Made by a program: the position numbers and the translations under genes
DNA from: Saccharospirillum alexandrii
GTDB lineage: Bacteria > Pseudomonadota > Gammaproteobacteria > Pseudomonadales > Natronospirillaceae
Reading direction: 5' to 3'
Assembly (NCBI RefSeq): GCF_004000275.1
Contig: NZ_RCIP01000001.1
Span: 1,542,749-1,606,748, forward strand
Length of the DNA: 64,000 bases
Notes under the pieces: generated by a model
What the model saw: only the letters and a program-made list of their open reading frames with translations
What the model was told of the DNA's origin: nothing
Database searches by the model: none
Shown here: positions 36,520 through 45,636 of the stretch, piece after piece
Position numbering within the stretch: the first letter of the stretch is position 1
Layout: each line of letters begins with the position of its first letter

Positions 36520-37506
36520 CTACCGACTCAGTCCATACTTCTTTAACAGTTTCCCCAGCGCCCGCCGCTCTTTCCCCGCCACCCGGGCAGCCTGGCTCAC
36601 ATTCCCGTTACACCGATTCATCAGAGCTTCGAGATAATGTCGCTCGAATTGGGAGATCACTTCAGCTTTAGCGTCCTGAAAACTCAGGTCCATATTAAGA
36701 CGGGTGTAGGGCATCGATGGTGTTATTGAGCTGTCTTGGTCTGGGGTTAGATCTTCCCGTTGAATCACGGTGCCGGGGCAGGAAAGAATGGCGCGATGCA
36801 GCAGGTTTTCCAGTTCACGAATGTTGCCCGGCCAGTCGTGGGCGTATAGCCATTGACTGGCGGCGGCGGATAATTGCTTGTCGGGCATATTGTATTGGCG
36901 ACAAAAGCGGGCAATGAAATGTCCGGCCAGTAAGTCAATATCGTTTCCACGATCTCTCAGCGGAGGTAGCACAATGCGCAGTATATTGAGGCGATACAGC
37001 AAGTCTTGCCGAAACCCCCCCAGGGCGACCATGTCATTCAGGTCGGCGTTGGTGGCGGCAAATACACGCACATTGGCGCTTTGCAGGCGACGAGAGCCGA
37101 GGCGACGAAACTCCTTACTTTGCAGAAACCGTAATAAGGCACATTGACCGCGAAGGCTGAGCGTGCCGATTTCGTCGAGAAACAAGGTGCCGCCTTCGGC
37201 CTGTTCGATCAACCCGGGGACACTGCCTCGCGCGCCGGTGAAGGCACCCTGTTCATGGCCGAAGAGTTCGTTTTCGAGTAATTCGTCCGGCAGGGCGCCG
37301 CAGTTAACGGGTACAAAAGGGCCTTCGGCCCGGTCACTGATGTAATGAATGGCTCTGGCCACCAGCTCTTTGCCGGTGCCACTCTCTCCCAATATCAGTA
37401 CGGAGGCGTCGCAGCTTCGGTAACGTCCAACAATGGTTTTGGTTTGCAGCAGACTGTCGCAGTTACCTACGATGCCATGCATGGCCTCATCGGTGGTGCT
37501 ATGCAT
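36520..37506 (-). CDS. Sigma-54-dependent activator without sensory domain, likely eCIS regulator
   Basis: 328 residues from the ATG at 37506, which has AGGTGG upstream. The AAA+ domain begins almost at the N-terminus. Walker A GESGTGKE is at residues 40-47, the sigma-54 contact loop GAFTGA at 87-92, then [14 protein letters not shown], and a C-terminal Fis-type helix-turn-helix in the last 45 residues ([20 protein letters not shown]). There is no receiver, GAF or PAS domain, as in PspF, so activity is probably controlled by another protein or by expression. It is directly upstream of the eCIS promoter region. Confidence 0.92.
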   Translation of the reverse strand: MHSTTDEAMHGIVGNCDSLLQTKTIVGRYRSCDASVLILGESGTGKELVARAIHYISDRAEGPFVPVNCGALPDELLENELFGHEQGAFTGARGSVPGLIEQAEGGTLFLDEIGTLSLRGQCALLRFLQSKEFRRLGSRRLQSANVRVFAATNADLNDMVALGGFRQDLLYRLNILRIVLPPLRDRGNDIDLLAGHFIARFCRQYNMPDKQLSAAASQWLYAHDWPGNIRELENLLHRAILSCPGTVIQREDLTPDQDSSITPSMPYTRLNMDLSFQDAKAEVISQFERHYLEALMNRCNGNVSQAARVAGKERRALGKLLKKYGLSR

Positions 37507-37899
37507 TACGCACCCCACCTGATCAAAGGCCGAAAAAACAATCGCCTGACACGATCATAAACAAGCGTCGTTGTTAATGGAGGGAATGACCGCCGTTCCG
37601 TGCCTACTGCTCCCATCCAGACCGAAAGTGCTTCACTTCCCGATCTCATGGTTCCGCTTCCCTGACAAGGGCGCAATAGCGCAATTCGTTCAAGAGGATT
37701 TTATACTAGATGAATACCCGGAGGGGTCAAAGCGCGAAGGCCGCCTTTCGTCAGGAATGTGAAGTAGTCTACAGTTGCCAGATTAGCCAACCCTGCACTT
37801 TCTGGCTTCAGCTGGGCCGATACCCCTGTTCACCCGCCCGATCTGGAAACCGATCAATTCAGCCAAGAGAGTTTAGGGAGGCAGGTGATTGGCAAGAGG
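37507..37899. other. Intergenic region, no gene seen
   Basis: This holds the upstream region of the sigma-54 activator and the end of the MORN/C13 gene. No convincing reading frame, terminator or repeat is visible. Promoter for the activator presumably lies here. Confidence 0.4.
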
Positions 37900-39318
37900 T
37901 CAGTTCACACGGCCGCCTACCTGCGTGCGCCACGCTTCCCAAGCCTGAACAACCGATTCAGCCTCCCAGATCTGCGGGTTGGAAGGGTCGTATTGCCGGG
38001 CAAGTTCGCGCTCGGTGACAGCGATTTTGGCATCTTCGAAGACATCATCCAGCGACTTTTCCAGTGAAAAGGCCGTTTCAAAGAAGGCACGGCCAAAATA
38101 CGTCATGATCTCTTCGTTGGAACACCCGAAAGACGGTTTGTCGGCGGCTGCAGCCGTGATGACGAGCGTATTTTCATCGCTGAGCTCGGGAATAAAACCA
38201 CCGGAATAGCAGGCGGAGATCACCACTACTTTCTGTTGCGGGGCTTCGTCGAGAATCTCAGCCAGTTCGATCGGGTCTATGTCGGGCAAAGTCTGGTCAC
38301 TGTTGAAATCGACCGAGAGTTCGTGATCGGGGCTGCCGTGGGTGGTGAGGTAGACGAAGATCAGGTCTTCTTCGCCAAGCCGTTTACCGAGCGTGCGAAT
38401 CATGTGCGTCAGGCTGGTCTCGGTGGCGAGCGGGTAATTGTCGCGGTCGTGCAGTTCATTGGCCAGGGTGACCAGGCGGCCTTCGAAGAGGGGCATGGCG
38501 GTGAGTTGAGCATCAATGGTCTCAACTTCAGTCCGGAATACGGTTTCCGTGCTACTGAGCGCAGCGAGCACGGTGAAGACTTCGGGTTCACCCGGGGTTT
38601 GGTCGCGCAGGCGGTTCAACTGGGCGTCAACCAGAGTGCGCTGGGAATAGAGTGCCCGCTCCAGTCGCGTCTGCCGACTGATCTGCTCTTCCTGAAAACG
38701 GGACAGGCCACTCTCGTCAATGTACTCGCCATAGGCGAACTGGCCTTCCAGTACCTCGCCATCGGCCTGTACCAGGCGACCTTCCCCGTGTGGGCGCCAG
38801 TTTCTCAGTTCGCCCTCATAGGCCGAGCCGTCCCTGGATGTAAGCGTACCTTGCATCAAACGATCGCCGCTGAAAGTACCCTCGTACACAGTGCCATCCG
38901 CCGTGGTCATCTGCCCTTCGCCTTCCATCTTTCCGGCCTGAAAGTCGCCCTCGTATACAGTCCGGTTACCAAAGGTGAGCTTGCCTTTACCGTCAAAGCG
39001 CTGCCGTTCGAATTCACCGTTATAGGTCTGACCATTGGGGAAGTGCAGCACCCCGTCATCCCACTGACCGTTTCGATACTGTCCCCGGTAAATTCGGCCA
39101 TCCAGCAGGAGCTCCGTTCCTTCTCCGTGCTTCAGGCCGTTAAGGAAGCTGCCAACATAATAAGTGCCATCGGGCCAATCGATGCGGCCATCACCATGCA
39201 TCAGTCCGTTTTTTACCTCTCCTTCATAGATGCCACCATCCGGAGTGGTTAGGGAGGCCGCCAAGACAGAGCCCGAGAGCGCCAGCAAGAACAATAGAGA
39301 GAACAGTGGGTTAGGCAA
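37900..39318 (-). CDS. Secreted MORN-repeat protein with C13 (legumain-like) peptidase domain
   Basis: 472 residues from a TTG at 39318 with AAGGA eight bases upstream. Residues 1-20 are a signal peptide (LFLLALSGSVLAAS). About eight MORN repeats follow to residue 205 (YEGEVKNGLMHGDGRI and relatives). After a helical linker, residues 245-460 form a caspase-like C13 domain with catalytic His in TTHGS (about 326) and Cys in SACYSGG (about 370). Such proteins are predicted to act in the periplasm or outside the cell. No tie to the eCIS beyond position is evident. Confidence 0.85.
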   Translation of the reverse strand: MPNPLFSLLFLLALSGSVLAASLTTPDGGIYEGEVKNGLMHGDGRIDWPDGTYYVGSFLNGLKHGEGTELLLDGRIYRGQYRNGQWDDGVLHFPNGQTYNGEFERQRFDGKGKLTFGNRTVYEGDFQAGKMEGEGQMTTADGTVYEGTFSGDRLMQGTLTSRDGSAYEGELRNWRPHGEGRLVQADGEVLEGQFAYGEYIDESGLSRFQEEQISRQTRLERALYSQRTLVDAQLNRLRDQTPGEPEVFTVLAALSSTETVFRTEVETIDAQLTAMPLFEGRLVTLANELHDRDNYPLATETSLTHMIRTLGKRLGEEDLIFVYLTTHGSPDHELSVDFNSDQTLPDIDPIELAEILDEAPQQKVVVISACYSGGFIPELSDENTLVITAAAADKPSFGCSNEEIMTYFGRAFFETAFSLEKSLDDVFEDAKIAVTERELARQYDPSNPQIWEAESVVQAWEAWRTQVGGRVN

Positions 39319-39373
39319 AGTTATTTCCTTGGCTTAAAAGGCAAAGCGTGAGAGGTACATAATCGGGATGACT

Positions 39374-39436
39374 CGTGATGCTACCTCACCAATACCGCCA
39401 GTAAAGAGGCAATCGTGAATCATTTTACTCAAAGTC
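39374..39436 (+). repeat. Short dispersed repeat, copy B
   Basis: Matches copy A at 5813-5875 in the same orientation. It sits in the divergent intergenic region before the membrane-anchored protein at 39532. Function unknown. Confidence 0.7.
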
Positions 39437-39531
39437 GGTAAATAATCCTCCGGTACTAGACCCCCTGCCCGGCGCCTCCTACTTTAAAGCACGCAGTAAA
39501 ACAGCCTAATAACAACAAAAAAGGCGAACCG

Positions 39532-40728
39532 ATGAAACAACGATGGGTACTGGCCGGGCTGGCTCTGGTCTCCCTGGCGACTGTGGGTGGCCTGGCGGCG
39601 CTGAAACCCGACTTTGAATCAGCACAGGCCGGAGCTGCCCGCTCGTCAACCACGTCGATACCGGAATCCACTGCGCCCGCATCCATTGCCGACGGGGCTC
39701 ATGACGCCGGGTATAGCACACCCCGGACCGGTGTTGCGCGCACACCAGCCGCGCCCCGGCTGAAGTCTCCCGGGGAAATACCCGATGCAGAAACGGGCGC
39801 AGTTCCGCTGGACAATGAAGTCAGCTTGCCCGCCAACCTGCGTCAGTCGCTGACTCAGGTCGCTGATGTCTATCGCGAACAAACCCGGTATCCGACATTT
39901 TCGCAGCCCATTGGCTCTGAACTGGATGCACTGCGCTATCGGTATAACCAGCCGCAGCAGGTCAGCATTCCCTTTCCGCTGGCCGACGGTGCTACCTTTG
40001 ATGCCACACTGACGCTGGACCGCTACCACTATTTTATCGGTGACGAACAGCAAATCACCTTCTCGCTCACCACCAGCGATGACAGCCTGGTACGAGACCT
40101 CTCGCTCAGCGTAACTGACTTGGCCGGTACCGTGCTCCACCGCCAATCGCTGTCGTTGCCCGCAGACTCATCCATTCGTCACACCCTGACGGTCGATCTC
40201 AGCGACCAGGCCAGTGACTGGCCGCGGGAGCTGCAATGGCGGCTGCAAGCCAGTGTGGGCCAGCAACGGTTATCGGTCGCGGCGCCCTTCACTTACGAAG
40301 CCCCGGTCGCAACGCTGACCGGCATTACCAACCCGCACATCGACGGCGAGTTTCTGGTGCTGCCGCTGTCTCTGGATTACGACCGAAGTGGCTACTATTT
40401 CGTGCAAGCCAACCTCTACAGTACCGACGGTGACCCACTGCTGCACCTGGAAACCGAAGGTCCGCTAACGGCCACTGAACCGGGCCTGAGGTTGCGTGCC
40501 TCAGGTCCTGCATTGATCGATTTGGACGCGCCAGGCCCCTATGTACTGCGAGACGTGCACCTGACCCGTATGGGCGGTAATGGCGTACCCGACTTGCAAG
40601 GCCAGGCACCTCAGGATGCATTTCCGATTCCGGCCTTTGATCTGGAAGGCTATGCCGACAGCTCCTGGAGCGACCCGCTGGCACAGCAACGCCAGGAATT
40701 TCTCGATGAACTGAGCAACAACCTGTAA
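39532..40728 (+). CDS. Membrane-anchored periplasmic protein of unknown function, lipase-linked
   Basis: 398 residues. One N-terminal hydrophobic segment (VLAGLALVSLATVGGLAAL) anchors or exports it. A low-complexity Ala/Ser/Pro linker runs to about residue 75, then a beta-rich body with Ig-like strands. It precedes a secreted lipase-like gene by 142 bp on the same strand, similar to the lipase/foldase arrangement in gammaproteobacteria. However, no foldase (LipB/Lif) motif is seen, so a chaperone role is only a guess. Confidence 0.6.
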   Translation: MKQRWVLAGLALVSLATVGGLAALKPDFESAQAGAARSSTTSIPESTAPASIADGAHDAGYSTPRTGVARTPAAPRLKSPGEIPDAETGAVPLDNEVSLPANLRQSLTQVADVYREQTRYPTFSQPIGSELDALRYRYNQPQQVSIPFPLADGATFDATLTLDRYHYFIGDEQQITFSLTTSDDSLVRDLSLSVTDLAGTVLHRQSLSLPADSSIRHTLTVDLSDQASDWPRELQWRLQASVGQQRLSVAAPFTYEAPVATLTGITNPHIDGEFLVLPLSLDYDRSGYYFVQANLYSTDGDPLLHLETEGPLTATEPGLRLRASGPALIDLDAPGPYVLRDVHLTRMGGNGVPDLQGQAPQDAFPIPAFDLEGYADSSWSDPLAQQRQEFLDELSNNL

Positions 40729-40870
40729 TCGGCGGATCACATGTTCCGCACCGGTTCAGGACCTACAGGGATGTATTGACCCGGCACCAACCAGTGTCGG
40801 GCAAATAGCCCAGGCGCAGAGCCCGGTGTCCTGCGCAGCAACACTACAACAACAATAAGGTAGGTTCATA

Positions 40871-41941
40871 ATGATACGACCCATCACCCGCGCCACCACG
40901 CGCCTTCTACTTCTACTCGGCTTTGCGATGTTGAGCTGGCAAGCCCAGGCAAGCCTGAACGGCAAACCGGTCGTGCTGATACACGGTTTTCAGTATCAGC
41001 AGCTGGGCACCCAGCCGACCGATGCCAGTCTGCAGGCTGAAGCCATCGATTACTGGCAGGAATACTGGCTGCAACGCTCCGAGGTCGTGCTGTACTGGTC
41101 CGCCAGTGAACGCATCAGCCAGGGCATCAGTGATCAGATCAAACGGCAGGTAAAAACGCTGGCCGACAATGGCACCTGCCAATCCGGCTGTGTCCTACTC
41201 ACCCATTCGACGGGCGATCTGGTCGCAAGACAGATGTTGCGCAACCTCAATGGCTGGTTATGGGAGTGGGGTTACCCTTCCAACCGGGTCACTTTCCTGG
41301 TGTCTCTGGACATGGCCGGTGCCGGTGGCGGGACTGAACTGGCCGACCTTGCCGTCTCGGTGATCGACAGCGATAACCTCTTCGCCGGCGCGGCCACCTC
41401 GGTCGTGAACTGGTTTCTGGGCACCAATGTCGGACCAAACGAACTGGGGGTTGTGCGTGATTTGCAACCGGCGGTAGCCCGCTCTCTGGCAACACAGAAC
41501 AATGCAGTACCCAGGCTCCGTTTTGTCGGCAGCGGCGATGCCTTCCTGCGTGCCAGCAAACCCTTCATTCTGGGGTATGACGACAGTGTTGTTCCATTGC
41601 ACAGCGCCTGTGGTTCCGTCCGTCAGGAGAACCTTGAATCCTGCTCCGCCAGCATCAAGACCAACGGCGAACTGGATGCGGTGGCGAAATCACCTACCGG
41701 CCTGCGCTATAACAACTTCCCGGTTCTGATGGGCAACAGCACCGATCACTTTGAAGTGATCGGTTCGGCCACCTCGGGCGATTACGCGCCCGTGATCAAC
41801 AACTTCACGGTCGGTGGGCTCGGCGTCGACTTTGCCATTGACCAGTACTGGAGCTGGTGGCATTGGGACACCCTGCGACTGGTGCGCAACGGGTCCGACA
41901 AGAGCCTGTCGGCCAATGTGTTCGATACGTTGAATCAATAG
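40871..41941 (+). CDS. Secreted alpha/beta hydrolase, lipase-like
   Basis: 356 residues. A signal peptide covers residues 1-27 (LLLLLGFAMLSWQAQAS). KPVVLIHGF is the oxyanion-hole segment, and THSTGD (about residue 111) carries the nucleophile Ser in a Gly-replaced elbow. Two Cys pairs, including NGTCQSGC, may form disulphides. A candidate acid and His lie near the C-terminus (DHFEV). Substrate unknown. A strong ribosome site (AAGGTAGG) precedes the ATG, and a terminator hairpin follows. Confidence 0.82.
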   Translation: MIRPITRATTRLLLLLGFAMLSWQAQASLNGKPVVLIHGFQYQQLGTQPTDASLQAEAIDYWQEYWLQRSEVVLYWSASERISQGISDQIKRQVKTLADNGTCQSGCVLLTHSTGDLVARQMLRNLNGWLWEWGYPSNRVTFLVSLDMAGAGGGTELADLAVSVIDSDNLFAGAATSVVNWFLGTNVGPNELGVVRDLQPAVARSLATQNNAVPRLRFVGSGDAFLRASKPFILGYDDSVVPLHSACGSVRQENLESCSASIKTNGELDAVAKSPTGLRYNNFPVLMGNSTDHFEVIGSATSGDYAPVINNFTVGGLGVDFAIDQYWSWWHWDTLRLVRNGSDKSLSANVFDTLNQ

Positions 41942-41950
41942 CACACCCGC

Positions 41951-41995
41951 CGGGGCGTTCACGAACCTGCAACACGCACTTACCTGAACGCCCCG
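41951..41995 (+). terminator. Hairpin terminator after the lipase-like gene
   Basis: CGGGGCGTTCA and TGAACGCCCCG pair around a 23-base loop, starting 10 bp after the stop. The trailing run is only weakly T-rich. Nothing else is visible in the 41996-42275 gap beyond an AT-rich stretch near 42075-42200. Confidence 0.6.
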
Positions 41996-42275
41996 CTGTT
42001 TGTATTCCTCACCGTCCCACCGACCTGCCCTGACGGGCGGCATTATTGAAAAACTCGATGGTTCAGCCAGGGAATAGGTAACATTTTTGCCATAAATGAC
42101 AGTGTACGGACAAAAAACACACAAAGAGTCGCCTTTAAATCTCGCTGCTTTACTATCCGAACCCGCTCAGGTGATCGTAAAAAAATCCGTAAAAATTCTT
42201 CGGACTGTCCAGTCATCATCACGATCCGACAGAACCAGGACGAGCCTGATAACCGGTGTAAAACAGGAAAATCCT

Positions 42276-43928
42276 ATGTGGTACCGTATTTTGGTCGCTG
42301 CCGTCATCAGTCTGGCAAGCAGCAGCCTAACCCTGGCCAACGAATTGATGTTAAACGGCCTGGCTCCCTACCAATACCTTAGTAAAACCTTCTATCTAGC
42401 CAGCTTTTACGCTGAACAGCCGATCACATCCACCGGGCAGTTTGCGGCCGACACCGGTGCCAAACGCATGGTGATCAAAGTCAGTACCGACAAATGGTCC
42501 CCCCGCCAGTTCAATCAGATGTGGAAACAGGACATCGCGATCAACAATAACCTGCGGGCGAATCCGGAGGTTATCGACCTGATCACCGCCTTTACCGAAA
42601 CGCCGAGCGACGACTTTACCCGGGGCGATACCATCGTGATCGACTATGCACCCGGCCAGGGAACCCGCATCACGCTAAACGATGCCGATTGGCTGCGATC
42701 CGGCGATGACACGCTGTTTCGTACCCTGGCGAATGCCTGGCTTGGCGAGATTCCAACCTCGCTCCGGTTTCAGGAGGCCATGCTCGCCGGCGGCGCGTTT
42801 TCAGACCATCGCTCCCACGCGCAATGGGTAACCGAGAACAATGACCTGACCTACGCGGCCAACCGCCGGCAATTGCTCGCATCGTTCAGCGGTGAATCGG
42901 TTGTGGCGCGCCGCCAGGCTGAACAGCGCGCTGCCGAAGCAGCCGAACGGGAAGCGGAACGGGCCGCTCAGGCCGAACAGGAGGCGCAACGCCAGCGCGA
43001 TGCAGCGCGCCTGGCCGAGGCCCGGGAGCAAGCCCGGCAACTGGCTGAAGCGCGGGCACTGGCCGAGGCTGAAGCCGCAGAACTGGCGCGCGCCAGAGCG
43101 CGGGCCAGCGCCGAGGCCCAGGCACTGGAACAAGCCAGAGCCCAGGCTGATGCCGAGCGCAGAGCCGAAGAGCTGGCCCGGGCCCAAGCGGCCGCTGAAG
43201 CCGAGGCAGAGGCCGAGCGTCTGGCTCGCTTGCAGCAGCAGGTTGCCGAGTATCACCAGGATCAGTACCGCTGGGAACTGTTGCGTACCATTTACCCACG
43301 CGTCAGCTACCCGGACTGGGCACAACAGCTATCCCAGGAGGGTCGGGTCCAGGCTGAAGTTGTGATTACGCGGGGCGGTGAACTGGTCGAAATTGCCTCC
43401 ATCCGCCCTGCCAACGCCGGACTGCTCGGCCAGGCGTTTCGCACCGCCATTGAGAACGCCGCGCCGTTTCCGCCGGTTCCGGACGCCTACGAAGGCAATG
43501 GCGACAGCGACCGCTTTCGCGCCACTCTCGACTACCACTTTCAGCTGAACCAGCCCCAGGCCGCCTTGCCGCCTCGGCCAGTGCCACCCGAAGACTACCG
43601 GGAACTGCTGGGTGAGTTGTCTGAGGAAGACCGGCAGAACCGACTCCGAGCCTACCAGACCCGGTTGCAAGAACAGATTCTGAGCCAGGTTGAATACCCC
43701 TACTGGGCTGAGAACCTGGGTCAGGAGGGCCTGGTTGCGATGCGCCTGAACATCACCGCCGATGGCCAGGTAGAACGCATGGAGTTTACCGAACGCTCCC
43801 GCCATGCCGTTCTGAACAAAGCCCTCGAAGATGCCATCAGCCGGGCTGCGCCGTTCGAATCCATTCCACCGGAACTGGATCTGCCGGAAACCGATCTGAC
43901 CATTCAACACGAATTTGCCATTAACTGA
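42276..43928 (+). CDS. Periplasmic fusion: chalcone-isomerase-like domain, coiled coil, two TonB-C-like domains
   Basis: 550 residues from the ATG at 42276 (MWYRIL), with a signal peptide ending near LTLAN. Residues 20-190 match the chalcone-isomerase-like fold (KTFYLASFYAEQPI, then GDTIVIDYAPGQGTRITL). Residues about 205-320 are Ala/Glu/Arg/Gln-rich and form a long coiled coil like TolA domain II. Two TonB C-terminal-like domains follow at about 330-420 (YPRVSYPDWAQQLSQEGRVQ) and 435-545 (VEYPYWAENLGQEGLV). It is an envelope-spanning or periplasmic energy-coupling type protein; partner unknown. Confidence 0.8.
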   Translation: MWYRILVAAVISLASSSLTLANELMLNGLAPYQYLSKTFYLASFYAEQPITSTGQFAADTGAKRMVIKVSTDKWSPRQFNQMWKQDIAINNNLRANPEVIDLITAFTETPSDDFTRGDTIVIDYAPGQGTRITLNDADWLRSGDDTLFRTLANAWLGEIPTSLRFQEAMLAGGAFSDHRSHAQWVTENNDLTYAANRRQLLASFSGESVVARRQAEQRAAEAAEREAERAAQAEQEAQRQRDAARLAEAREQARQLAEARALAEAEAAELARARARASAEAQALEQARAQADAERRAEELARAQAAAEAEAEAERLARLQQQVAEYHQDQYRWELLRTIYPRVSYPDWAQQLSQEGRVQAEVVITRGGELVEIASIRPANAGLLGQAFRTAIENAAPFPPVPDAYEGNGDSDRFRATLDYHFQLNQPQAALPPRPVPPEDYRELLGELSEEDRQNRLRAYQTRLQEQILSQVEYPYWAENLGQEGLVAMRLNITADGQVERMEFTERSRHAVLNKALEDAISRAAPFESIPPELDLPETDLTIQHEFAIN

Positions 43929-43983
43929 CCTTTGGCCCGGCCCAACACAGGGCCGCGCCTAATAACCACTGCTGGAGAACCCT

Positions 43984-45039
43984 ATGAAACCAACCCTCTG
44001 GGCCCTGATTGGCGCCCTGGCAATGCCACTGGGCGCCTCTGCCTTTGACATGCGACTGAACGGCTTTATGTCCATCGCAGGTGGCATGACCCTCGGCGAC
44101 GACCAGACACTGGTCATCGACCCGGTCAACCTGGCCGCCTATGACAACGACCTCAACTTCGCAACCGACAGTTTGGTGGCCATTCAGGCCATTGCTGAAG
44201 TCAATGACCGCATGACCGCTACCGCACAAATGGTTGGCCGCGGCGGTGAAGACTTCAACACCCAGTTCGAGTGGGCCTACCTGACCTATGAAGCAACCGA
44301 CAGCCTGGATGTAAAAGGCGGCCGTCTGCGTATGCCGCTGTTTTATTACTCCAACTTCCTGGAGCTGGGCTATGGCTATCAGTGGGTTCGTCCACCGGTT
44401 GAGACCTACAATATTTTCGTGACAACGCTGGAAGGCATCAGCGCCGACTACAACTTTTATATCGGCGATTTTTCGGCAAAAGCATCTGGTTATGCCGGCT
44501 CTACCCAGGGCACAGACCCGGAATCCGGTTCAGAGGTGGACTTCAACACCCTGGCGGGTGGGTCACTGGACCTGGCGATCAACAATTTGTCATTCCGTGG
44601 TTCCTACAACACGGCCGACAACGCCACCTTAACGCGCGGTGCTAGCCCGGCCTTTGAGTTCCCCATCACCTTTATATCCGGTGCTGCCATGTACGATAAC
44701 GGCACTCTGTTCACCATCGCCGAATACACCAGCACGCTGAACGACACCAACCTGATCAACAACCGCTACAACAGCTACGTCTCGCTGGGTTATCGCGTCG
44801 GCACTTTAACGCCTCATGCCACCCTCGCCCGATACGAGGAAGAAACCAACTCCATCGACCCGGGGTACAACCAGAACCCCCGGGAATATCAGTCTGCCAC
44901 TTTGGGCATGCGCTGGGATTTCGACATCGCCGCCGCTCTGAAAGTGGAATACACCCGCCGGGAAGACACCAACCCGGATTCCCTACGTGCAGTCGGTGAT
45001 GCTGACCTGCTCTCCTTCGCCATCGACGTTGTATTTTAA
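43984..45039 (+). CDS. Outer-membrane beta-barrel (porin-like) protein
   Basis: 351 residues. A signal peptide covers residues 1-22. The body alternates polar and hydrophobic residues with frequent Gly, Tyr, Asn and Asp, and ends in VF with an aromatic C-terminal residue (DVVF), the BamA recognition feature. It lies 55 bp after the TonB-C fusion and 16 bp before the PBP-like gene, so all three may form one operon for substrate uptake. Confidence 0.75.
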   Translation: MKPTLWALIGALAMPLGASAFDMRLNGFMSIAGGMTLGDDQTLVIDPVNLAAYDNDLNFATDSLVAIQAIAEVNDRMTATAQMVGRGGEDFNTQFEWAYLTYEATDSLDVKGGRLRMPLFYYSNFLELGYGYQWVRPPVETYNIFVTTLEGISADYNFYIGDFSAKASGYAGSTQGTDPESGSEVDFNTLAGGSLDLAINNLSFRGSYNTADNATLTRGASPAFEFPITFISGAAMYDNGTLFTIAEYTSTLNDTNLINNRYNSYVSLGYRVGTLTPHATLARYEEETNSIDPGYNQNPREYQSATLGMRWDFDIAAALKVEYTRREDTNPDSLRAVGDADLLSFAIDVVF

Positions 45040-45055
45040 GGCTGGATACTGACTT

Positions 45056-45490
45056 ATGAAGCACTTTGCACTACGAACCCTCGCCGGCCTGATGCTGACA
45101 ACCCTGATGATGTCTGCAGCCGCACTGGCTGATCTCGTGATCGTGGTTCACCCCAGCAACACGGCGGTGATCGATCAGAGTTTTCTGAAAAACCTGTACC
45201 TCGGCAACACCCGCCAATTCAGCACCGGTGTCCGTGCCGAACCACTCGATCTGCCAGCAGGCGACGCCATTCGCGAGACCTTTCTGAACACAGCCATTGA
45301 TCAGACACCGGTGAAATACCGGCGCCACTGGTCCAAGGCGTTGTTCACCACCGGTCAGCAGCCACCGCAGGAACTGAGCAGTTCAACAGCGGTAATTAAT
45401 GCCGTCGCATCCGACCCCTCGGCTATTGGCTATGCTGATTCAGAGGCCCTGAACGACAGCGTTAAAGTTGTCATGCGCGTACGTCTCTAG
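45056..45490 (+). CDS. PstS-like periplasmic substrate-binding protein, short
   Basis: 144 residues with a signal peptide (LMLTTLMMSAAALAD). The pattern DLVIVVHPSNT, then FLKNLYLGNTRQFSTG, and AVINAVASDPSAIGYAD is that of the half-length phosphate-binding-like family found next to porins. It likely binds a small anion or acts in an envelope sensing role. Downstream of the barrel gene by 16 bp. Confidence 0.75.
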   Translation: MKHFALRTLAGLMLTTLMMSAAALADLVIVVHPSNTAVIDQSFLKNLYLGNTRQFSTGVRAEPLDLPAGDAIRETFLNTAIDQTPVKYRRHWSKALFTTGQQPPQELSSSTAVINAVASDPSAIGYADSEALNDSVKVVMRVRL

Positions 45491-45501
45491 CCTCGACCAG
45501 C

Positions 45502-45532
45502 GGAGGCTGGCGCGTTCGCCGCGCCAGTCTCC
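45502..45532 (+). terminator. Hairpin terminator after PBP-like gene
   Basis: GGAGGCTGGCGCG pairs with CGCGCCAGTCTCC across a short TTCGC loop, starting 12 bp after the stop. The tail lacks a T run, so factor-dependent or weak termination is possible. Confidence 0.6.
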
Positions 45533-45636
45533 GTAACGCCTGATCAACGCTCTGAAACGGTGCTTTTGCTCAGGTGAATCTTCCACTACGGATCACAAAA
45601 CAGTAGGGTAACGACAAAACAATGGAGCCCTGCCTG

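Noticed and set aside
39532-40728. The gene before the lipase as a lipase-specific foldase (Lif)
   Set aside because: The order and anchor fit loosely, but the conserved Lif Rx1x2FDY(F/C)L(S/T)A motif is not found.
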